From a bacterium (GTDB lineage: Bacteria; JAJVIF01), in contig JAJVIF010000002.1 of NCBI GenBank assembly GCA_022072165.1, positions 616,063 to 680,062 of the forward strand: a stretch of 64,000 bases of DNA. Direction: 5' to 3'. The notes below the pieces were generated by a model. It was not told the origin of the DNA and made no database searches. It saw nothing but the letters and a program-made list of their open reading frames with translations. Shown here piece by piece: positions 58,282-64,000 of this stretch. How positions within the stretch are numbered: the stretch's first letter is position 1; each line of letters opens with the position of its first letter. A program made the position numbers and the translations under genes.

Positions 58282-59151
58282 ATGGCAACCGCCCCGCTCT
58301 TGGTCCGTGCCGGTACCCTGCCCGGTCGGTTGGTGGTCATCCTCCAGGATGGAGCTGTCCTTGGCATCTGTCGGAGGGCGGTGGAGGATCCCTTCACAGG
58401 CCGGGTCCTGGGCTTCGCGTTTGAAGATGACGAGTGGTATGAAGGTCCGAAGTTCGTCCCGCAACGCGCCATTGCTGGCTATGGCGAGAACGCCCTCCTG
58501 CTGGACGACCGCTCCCAGTTACTGCAACTGCATCAGGCGGCGGAGATCCGGCTGATTCTCAAGCAACGGGAAACCCTGCTCGAGAAGCATGTCATGACCG
58601 AAGGGGGTCGATACCTCGGGGAGATCTTCGATTACGACTTCGACCGCGATGGCACGACGGTCCATTACTACCTGCATCGCTATCTCGCCGGCGAGCCCGG
58701 GTGCGCCCTGGTCCCCGCCGAGCGGACCCGCCGGGTCGGCAAGAGCCTCGTACTGGTCGCCGAAGGGCAACTAATCCCCACCGAAGTCCAGCCTGGCGTC
58801 CGGGCCCCCTGGGAAGCGGTACGGGCTCCCCGGATTCCCCCGACCCTCAAGACCCTGGAGCAGCTCCGCCCACCCCGTCCGGCCGCCGAGATCACGACCC
58901 CGGAACCAGCGGCAGCAGACTCCCTCACCGAGCGCTTCCAGCAGCGGCAGTACGCCTATCTGATCGGGCGTCGCTGCGAGCGGGACATCCGGGGGGATGA
59001 TGGCACCCTGGTAATCAGCCAAGGTCAGTTCATCGATGAGCAGGTACTGGCGCTCGCCCAGGCGACAGGCAAATTCATGGAACTCGCAATTTCCAGCCGG
59101 TCCACGGGTGTCAATACGGCGCAGCCTGCCGAAAGCTCCCGGGTCGCGTAA
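58282..59151 (+). CDS. PRC-barrel domain protein
   Basis: A 289-residue cytosolic protein. Two PRC-barrel-like segments: LPGRLVVILQDGAVLGICRRAVEDPFTGRVLGFAFEDD (about 13-55), and a second near 105-140 (GRYLGEIFDYDFDRDGTTVHYYL), which has the same GxxLGxIxDxxxDxxG pattern. Residues about 175-215 are a Pro-rich linker, and the final part is helical with a Ser/Thr-rich tail. PRC barrels act in RNA metabolism, photosynthetic reaction centres and division; the role here is unknown. Its placement before the STAS-receiver genes and a shared intergenic terminator suggest a separate unit. Confidence 0.78.
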   Translation: MATAPLLVRAGTLPGRLVVILQDGAVLGICRRAVEDPFTGRVLGFAFEDDEWYEGPKFVPQRAIAGYGENALLLDDRSQLLQLHQAAEIRLILKQRETLLEKHVMTEGGRYLGEIFDYDFDRDGTTVHYYLHRYLAGEPGCALVPAERTRRVGKSLVLVAEGQLIPTEVQPGVRAPWEAVRAPRIPPTLKTLEQLRPPRPAAEITTPEPAAADSLTERFQQRQYAYLIGRRCERDIRGDDGTLVISQGQFIDEQVLALAQATGKFMELAISSRSTGVNTAQPAESSRVA

Positions 59152-59180
59152 CCCCCCAACGACATCAGGCTCGAGGTCCG

Positions 59181-59212
59181 CACCCCCGGATGGCAGTCCG
59201 GGGGTGTTTATT
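59181..59212 (+). terminator. Intrinsic terminator
   Basis: A perfect 10-bp stem (CACCCCCGGA with TCCGGGGGTG) with 6-base loop TGGCAG, followed by TTTATTG. It ends the PRC-barrel gene and lies just past the 3' end of the convergent STAS gene. Confidence 0.88.
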
Positions 59213-59270
59213 GAAGGTTCACATGTCGGCCAAGCAGCAAAGGAAGAAGAAAGAGGAAGAAGAAGAGCGC

Positions 59271-60077
59271 TTAGGCCGAACGGACGAGGTTACTCTCGAC
59301 CTGCTGGTGGGTGTCCAGGGCCTTGGCGGCCGAGATGATGGACCGCAGGCGGGTGGAGGTTTCATACGGGTTGAGGGGGAAGCGGAGCATCTCGTCGGCC
59401 CCGTAGCGGACCAGGTAGTCGGCATCGGGGAAGCGGGCTTCCGGCGCCACGACCAGAATGGGGAGGGTCTTGTTCTCCACGGAGGTGCGGCAGCCGAGGA
59501 TCATGTGCTCCAGGACCGGCCGGGGAAGCGACACATCGAGCAGCATGACGTGGAAGCGCTTTGTCCGCAGCCAGGTGGAGGCTTCGGCATGATCGTGCGC
59601 GGTGGTCAATTTGTAGTTGGGAGCATCGTGCAGTTTGTGGAGCGCTTCGCGGAGACTCTCGGCGATCTCCAGCGACTCCTCGATGATGAGGAGATTCTCC
59701 CGGGGCAGTGGCAGGGTGCCGCCATCGCTCCGTCCCTGGCCAACCCCAAAGAACTTCAGGGCCTGGGCTTCGGTGTCGAAGGTGGGAATGAAGATCTCGA
59801 CCCGGGCCAGCTTGAAGACTTTCAGCACCGGGGGCTGCAGCTCGCAGAACGCCAGCGAGACACCCCGTCGATGGGCTTCCCGGAACGTCGCGATGATGGC
59901 GGAAAGTCCGGCGGAGTTGATGTAGTGGACCCCGCGCATATTGATGACAATGCCCCGGGGATTCCGCTCCACATAGCGAAAGATCTCGGGCACCGGGCTG
60001 GTGAGGGCTTCGGTGGCGGTCCCGGCGAGATTCACAACGAGGACGTCCTGCTCGGGACGGAACGTGGCCTGCAACAT
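59271..60077 (-). CDS. STAS domain fused to degenerate receiver, copy 1
   Basis: A 268-residue cytosolic protein. Residues 1-113 are a STAS (anti-sigma-antagonist) domain with the phosphorylatable-type Ser55 in YINSAGLSAI. Residues about 126-255 are a receiver-like domain: phospho-acceptor-position Asp181 in VMLLDVSLPR, but the acidic pair reads EE (133-134), the Thr/Ser position is Ala (LVVAPE) and the conserved Lys is Arg (LRFPL). LKVFKLARVEIF (85-96) is identical in all three copies. It is expressed leftward from a two-way promoter shared with copy 2. No RsbW-type kinase is nearby. Confidence 0.85.
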   Translation of the reverse strand: MLQATFRPEQDVLVVNLAGTATEALTSPVPEIFRYVERNPRGIVINMRGVHYINSAGLSAIIATFREAHRRGVSLAFCELQPPVLKVFKLARVEIFIPTFDTEAQALKFFGVGQGRSDGGTLPLPRENLLIIEESLEIAESLREALHKLHDAPNYKLTTAHDHAEASTWLRTKRFHVMLLDVSLPRPVLEHMILGCRTSVENKTLPILVVAPEARFPDADYLVRYGADEMLRFPLNPYETSTRLRSIISAAKALDTHQQVESNLVRSA

Positions 60078-60146
60078 GGGTACTGCTCCAATCGAGGCCT
60101 GCGAGGATCCAGCGGGGCCAGCCGAACTGCCCCGGTACAGAAAATC

Positions 60147-60154
60147 ATTATACT
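60147..60154. promoter_or_regulatory. Overlapping two-way -10 elements between STAS-receiver genes
   Basis: The eight bases ATTATACT give TATAAT on the minus strand (60147-60152, for the 60077 gene) and TATACT on the plus strand (60149-60154, for the 60273 gene). Polymerase can serve only one direction at a time, so the paralogs may be expressed alternately. No -35 elements are clear. Confidence 0.5.
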
Positions 60155-60272
60155 GAGAGTCCAGCTCCCGCCAGTGGCGCCGGCGTCAGTTTGAGCCGGG
60201 GGGCCAGATACCTTCGGGGTCTGCCCCCATCGCTGCCATGCGGGTGGAATGCACTCCGAGGGACACCGAATC

Positions 60273-61115
60273 ATGCTGCAGGCGACCTATCGTAAAGAGG
60301 GCGACATCACTGTCGTGGACCTGAACGGGACCGCGACCGAAGCGCTGCAGGGGCCAATCCCGGAGGTGATGGCGGTCCTGCGGCGCGGCGACCGCAAGGT
60401 GGTCGTGAACATGGGCCAGGTGAGCTATGTGAACTCCGCCGGGCTCTCCTCTTTCATCGACACTTTTCGCCAGGCCCTCCGCCATGATGCCCAGATGGTC
60501 TTCTGCTGCCTGGTGCCGAATGTCCTGAAGGTCTTCAAGCTCGCCCGGGTGGAGATTTTCTTCGCGGTCTTCGAGACCGAACCCCAGGCGCTACAGCATT
60601 TCGGGGTCTCCGCCAAATCGACCACCCCTGGTCCGCCCCCCCGGGAAAACATCCTCGCCGTGGAAAAAGCGCTCCCGGTGGATGAGCAGCTGCGCAAGAT
60701 ATTCCAGGACAACAAGGAAAGCTCAAACTACAAGGTCACGCCGGTCTCCTCGACCGCCGAGGCCCTGAACTGGCTGCGGACCAAGCCGTTCCACCTGGTC
60801 CTGCTCGATGCCAGCTTCAGCTACGCGGAAGTCGAGGAGTTTCTCAAAGAGGTCCGGACCGACCCCTCACTGAACAAGATTCCGGTGCTGGTCGCTGCGG
60901 GGGAGACCAAGCTTGCCGATGCCGACTACTTCATCCGCAACGGGGCCGATGACATCCTGCGTCATCCCTTCAATCGCTACGAAGCGTCCGCCCGTATTCG
61001 CAACGCCATCACCCTGCTGTACGCCCTCCGCAAAGAAGATGCGCAGGTCGACCGGATGCGGACCCGTGCGGGAGTCACCAGCTCGACCGCGCCGAACTAC
61101 ACCAGTCTCCGGTAG
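60273..61115 (+). CDS. STAS domain fused to degenerate receiver, copy 2
   Basis: A 280-residue paralog. STAS at 1-113 with Ser55 in YVNSAGLSS; receiver-like at 125-255 with Asp179 in LVLLDASFSY, but EK replaces the acidic pair and the Thr/Ser and Lys positions are Ala and Arg. The start at 60273 aligns exactly with the other copies (MLQATYRKEG); an extension to 60249 is not needed. Followed after 18 bp by copy 3 with the same length and direction, so the two are co-transcribed. Confidence 0.85.
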   Translation: MLQATYRKEGDITVVDLNGTATEALQGPIPEVMAVLRRGDRKVVVNMGQVSYVNSAGLSSFIDTFRQALRHDAQMVFCCLVPNVLKVFKLARVEIFFAVFETEPQALQHFGVSAKSTTPGPPPRENILAVEKALPVDEQLRKIFQDNKESSNYKVTPVSSTAEALNWLRTKPFHLVLLDASFSYAEVEEFLKEVRTDPSLNKIPVLVAAGETKLADADYFIRNGADDILRHPFNRYEASARIRNAITLLYALRKEDAQVDRMRTRAGVTSSTAPNYTSLR

Positions 61116-61133
61116 CCCACGGGGAGAGTTGCC

Positions 61134-61976
61134 ATGCTCCGTGCGACCCTGAAGCATGAGCAGGACATCGCCATCCTTCAGTACAGCGGCGACCTGACGG
61201 AAGAAACCGGCGGGATGTTGCCCGGATTGCAGGATGCCCTGGCCCGGGGCGAACGGAAGATCATCCTGGACCTCGCGGAAGTCCGGTATGTGAACTCCGC
61301 GGGCCTCTCAACGTTCGTCGACAGCTATAAGGCCGGCCTGCGGGCCGACGCCAAAATGGCTTTATGCCAGTTACAGCCTGCGGTGCTGAAGGTCTTCAAG
61401 CTCGCCCGCGTGGAAATCTTCATCCCCATCTATGACACCCTCGGGCAGGCGTTCAAGCACTTTGGCGTGATGCAGGCCGCCGCCGCCGAGGGGCCGCCCC
61501 GGGAGCAGCTCCTGGTCATCGAACCGGGGCTCACCATCGGTGATGAAATCCAGCGCCTCCTCGCCGCCCAGAAGGAGCAACTCAACTACCGGCTATCGCG
61601 GGTCCCCAATGTGGTGGAGGCGGTGCGCTTTCTGGAAGTCCGGACCACTCACGTCATCCTGCTCGACATCGAGATTCCCCGGGCCGATGCTGAGCGCTTT
61701 ATCGGCCAGGTGAAGTCGAATACGCAGCAGCGACATATCCCCATCATCATCGTGACCCGGGATCCCCAGATTCCCGATGCGGACTTCCTGGTCCGGAACG
61801 GTGCGGATGACATGCTCCGGGTGCCGCTGGTGGCCTATGAGGTCAGCGCCCGGCTGCGGGTCGCCCTCGCCCTGCACTATGCGATGCAGAAGGATGATTC
61901 CAACGTCTCCCGCCTGTTTGAAACACGGCTGACAGCGGGGAAGTACGAAGGCCCCAAGTACCCCACGCTGCGCTAA
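61134..61976 (+). CDS. STAS domain fused to degenerate receiver, copy 3
   Basis: A 280-residue paralog, the closest to a working receiver: Asp178 in VILLDIEIPR and Thr in IIIVTRD are kept, but the acidic pair is EP and the Lys position Arg. STAS Ser55 in YVNSAGLST. Shared LKVFKLARVEIF at 85-96. The ends (YEGPKYPTLR here, APNYTSLR in copy 2) suggest a common C-terminal tag on the two co-oriented copies. Its stop overlaps the convergent DUF2344 gene by four bases. Confidence 0.85.
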   Translation: MLRATLKHEQDIAILQYSGDLTEETGGMLPGLQDALARGERKIILDLAEVRYVNSAGLSTFVDSYKAGLRADAKMALCQLQPAVLKVFKLARVEIFIPIYDTLGQAFKHFGVMQAAAAEGPPREQLLVIEPGLTIGDEIQRLLAAQKEQLNYRLSRVPNVVEAVRFLEVRTTHVILLDIEIPRADAERFIGQVKSNTQQRHIPIIIVTRDPQIPDADFLVRNGADDMLRVPLVAYEVSARLRVALALHYAMQKDDSNVSRLFETRLTAGKYEGPKYPTLR

Positions 61977-62902
61977 ACGGGATAGACCGCGCAGCCGTCG
62001 CTATCCAGCAACTCTTCCTTGGTCATCAGTGGCGGTGCCGGCAGGCCGACTTCCTGCCAGAGGGTCAGACTCAGCCGCATGGGATGCAGGGTCATGCTGG
62101 GGGACATCGGACCAGTGATCCAGAGCGACTGGCTTCCCCCTGCCAGGAACGACTCCACGCCGGCCACCTGGTGGACCCGCCCCTGATGCTCGATGGGATT
62201 GATGAGGTCGCTGATCGATTGCGCCACGGACTGACTGGCGCGCTCCAGCTCCCGCGGATCCCCCGCTTCCTCAAAGAGTGCCCGGGCTGCCGGGACCACT
62301 GCGCCCCCTCCGCCCCCCCCCATGAGGTCTTCATCGCCGCCGAAGGTCGCACCACCCCGGGCTTTTCTGGCAGCACGACGCTGAGCCAGCGGCGGGAGCT
62401 TCACCGGCTCTGTCGCCATGCAGTGCTCCAGGTAGGCGAGGACCTCGCCGCGCATCGCGGGAGTGATGCCATCGCCTTCGAGGTCGGTTCGATAGCGGGC
62501 CGCGATCACTGCTTTCCACGGATTCTTCGGCACTGGTGAGGCAAGGGGAAAGACTTTGAGCAGCACGAAGTCGGTCGCGAATTTGTCGTGCAGGGCGTCG
62601 AAGACCGCCTCAGCCGCGAGGGGCTCATGCAGCCAGAGCTGGACAAACTCGCACTCGCTGGCGACCCCAGTCGGCAGCGGGGGGGCGTACTTCGCCTTGA
62701 GCTTCTTGTTGTACCCCTCCGTAAGCACGACCGGGAGTCGCGAGCGGAATGCCGCCTGCTGCAGCAACACAATCCAGTCGAGGTGACTGATGAACCGCGT
62801 GAGACCCCGACGGGCGATCCGGAGTAAGTAGGTCGGCGTGTCGATGCCGGAAACGGCATCGGGGTCACGGGGCGTGTTCGGTGGCAGACGGGTCGGATTC
62901 AC
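61973..62902 (-). CDS. DUF2344-type radical-SAM-associated protein
   Basis: A 309-residue cytosolic protein. The start LLRIARRGLTRFISHLDWIVLLQQAAFRSRLPVVLTEGYNKKLKAKYAPPLPTGVASECEFV is the DUF2344 fingerprint (radical SAM-linked protein, TIGR03936-like), usually fused to or encoded beside a B12-binding radical SAM enzyme; none is in the window. The middle contains a Gly/Asp-rich run (GGDEDLMGGGGGGA) and a second domain near the C-terminus. The start codon is GTG. It overlaps copy 3 of the STAS genes by four bases at the 3' ends. Confidence 0.82.
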   Translation of the reverse strand: MNPTRLPPNTPRDPDAVSGIDTPTYLLRIARRGLTRFISHLDWIVLLQQAAFRSRLPVVLTEGYNKKLKAKYAPPLPTGVASECEFVQLWLHEPLAAEAVFDALHDKFATDFVLLKVFPLASPVPKNPWKAVIAARYRTDLEGDGITPAMRGEVLAYLEHCMATEPVKLPPLAQRRAARKARGGATFGGDEDLMGGGGGGAVVPAARALFEEAGDPRELERASQSVAQSISDLINPIEHQGRVHQVAGVESFLAGGSQSLWITGPMSPSMTLHPMRLSLTLWQEVGLPAPPLMTKEELLDSDGCAVYPV

Positions 62903-62939
62903 CGAAGGGCATCATCCCAGATTCCGGAGCATGGCCGAG

Positions 62940-63989
62940 CTAGTTGAATTCCTGCTTACGGAAGGTCAGGTACGCACAGAGCAGAATGACACTGAGGTAG
63001 ACCACCGGCAGCGCCAGAATCGCCGGGTCCGCGGTAATCGGAAATGCCCGACTCACAAAGAAGCGGGTGAGGGGATCCTCGATGAGGAAGTTCACGGAGT
63101 AGAGTCCCACCGGACGCTGGGGTGGGAGGAGGAGGAAGACCCAGTCCACCTCATCCCCCGGACGGCGCATGACACTGGTGAGGATGAATTTCAGCGTCCC
63201 GGTCCCGGCATTGTTCGAGGCGAACATCAGCACGATCGACAGAAAGCCAGCCACCAGCGCCCAGGTCCGGGTCGAGAGGAAGAGGGTGAGGGTCGCGAGA
63301 ATCATCGGCACCAGTGCACCGACGAGGAACGCCGGCAGGATGTTGAGGCGGACTCCGAGTCCGAAGTAGGCCAGCAGCGCGGCATCGACTGCCCACACGA
63401 CAAAGGCGTAGCAGGCCAGCGCGGCGTAGCAGCCCCCCAGCTTCCCGAAGAAGATCATCATGCGGTCGAGGGGCTTGCTGATGAGGGTGTAGATAGAGCG
63501 ACGTTCCAGTTCATTGGCGAGGAGGCCCATGCCCGTGAAGATGGCGAGGAGGCTCCCAAAGAAGACAAAGAGCGCCTGGAGGAAAATCGATGTCAGCAGC
63601 GTGACACCTTCCTTCAGGTCTCGGGCGGCGGCAGCGGCATCGCCGGGGGAGGGGACATTCTGGGGGGTGTCGCTGAAGAGATAGAGCCCCGCCACCAGCT
63701 CGACGCCACTCACTCCCTCCTGCTGCATATCCGGGTAGGCCTTGAGGAACATCAGCAGCACGGTCCCGATACTCCCCAGAATCGCGCAGATCGTGATGAT
63801 CCAGTAGAGCCGGGTCCGGAGGATGTCGAGGCAGGTATGCCGGGTGAGGTACCACCCGGCGCGACCATTACGCAGCAGGGTCGTGACCCACAGGAGCAGG
63901 ACGATCGTGCCGAGGATCAGGGCGATCCACTGCAGACGCTCGGTCCCGATGAGATAGGTGGGATCAACGGCGAAGTCCCGGGGTTTCAT
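62940..63989 (-). CDS. ABC-2 type permease
   Basis: A 349-residue inner-membrane protein with about six membrane segments. The cytoplasmic coupling motif GLLANELERRSIYTLISKPLDRMMIFFGKLGG matches that of the 54995 permease (LISNDIQQGFLLTLLPKPLSRGEYLWG), so both belong to the same exporter type. A periplasmic loop near residues 85-120 is longer here. The ATPase partner is not visible and would lie beyond the right edge, since the gene starts 11 bases from the end. Confidence 0.85.
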   Translation of the reverse strand: MKPRDFAVDPTYLIGTERLQWIALILGTIVLLLWVTTLLRNGRAGWYLTRHTCLDILRTRLYWIITICAILGSIGTVLLMFLKAYPDMQQEGVSGVELVAGLYLFSDTPQNVPSPGDAAAAARDLKEGVTLLTSIFLQALFVFFGSLLAIFTGMGLLANELERRSIYTLISKPLDRMMIFFGKLGGCYAALACYAFVVWAVDAALLAYFGLGVRLNILPAFLVGALVPMILATLTLFLSTRTWALVAGFLSIVLMFASNNAGTGTLKFILTSVMRRPGDEVDWVFLLLPPQRPVGLYSVNFLIEDPLTRFFVSRAFPITADPAILALPVVYLSVILLCAYLTFRKQEFN

Positions 63990-64000
63990 GCCGCCACCTC

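Overview
This window is a gene-dense, GC-rich stretch of bacterial chromosome. It holds about 53 protein genes, one tRNA-Ala and no gene-free stretch longer than about 275 bases. An outer membrane is implied by a lipid-A-disaccharide synthase (lpxB), an RND efflux pump with its periplasmic adaptor, an RseP-type protease and about a dozen lipoprotein signal peptides. The MEP isoprenoid gene dxr, two eukaryote-like Ser/Thr kinase genes, STAS-receiver fusions and large secreted lipoproteins suggest a free-living diderm. One small protein echoes planctomycete signatures, but nothing here fixes the phylum, and an uncultured or deep-branching lineage is plausible. I see no phage, insertion sequence, rRNA, CRISPR or plasmid module; the region looks like core chromosome with lineage-specific surface and signalling genes.

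Layout. 1-1568: edge gene, a hypothetical and an LRR lipoprotein. 1588-4338: ferrous iron uptake operon (split feoB, a Cys-rich mini-protein, feoA) behind a good promoter and a 19-bp palindrome. 4335-8207: leftward operon of two secreted proteins, thiE, a Tat-type metallophosphoesterase and a D-amino-acid-oxidase family enzyme. 8291-12696: dxr, rseP and larA. 12769-24573: secreted proteins and lipoproteins, plus a kinase-ATPase fusion convergent with a nucleotidyltransferase-like gene. 24709-27567: ArsR-type regulator, SRPBCC protein and BtrH-like protein. 27589-29478: lytic transglycosylase, SCP2-like protein, tRNA-Ala. 29558-35840: leftward M16 peptidase followed by two tandem 584-residue lipoproteins. 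35983-43952: further lipoproteins, endonuclease III and a small membrane protein. 44130-49198: MarR regulator, adaptor and RND pump. 49411-53238: a 1275-residue protein with three kinase-like domains, a degenerate PP2C-like domain and TPRs. 54049-58139: ABC transporter, lpxB and a lipoate/biotin ligase-like gene. 58282-61976: PRC-barrel protein and three STAS-receiver proteins around a two-way promoter. 61973-63989: DUF2344 protein and an ABC-2 permease at the right edge.

Two themes recur. Many starts lack a Shine-Dalgarno sequence and instead carry a TANNNT-like -10 hexamer 6-8 bases upstream, which suggests leaderless mRNAs. Several signalling proteins keep a fold but have lost catalytic residues: two of three kinase domains and the PP2C domain of the 1275-residue protein, the P-loop of the kinase-ATPase, and the receiver domains of the STAS proteins. 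Together they suggest a scaffold-type or partner-switching regulatory layer.
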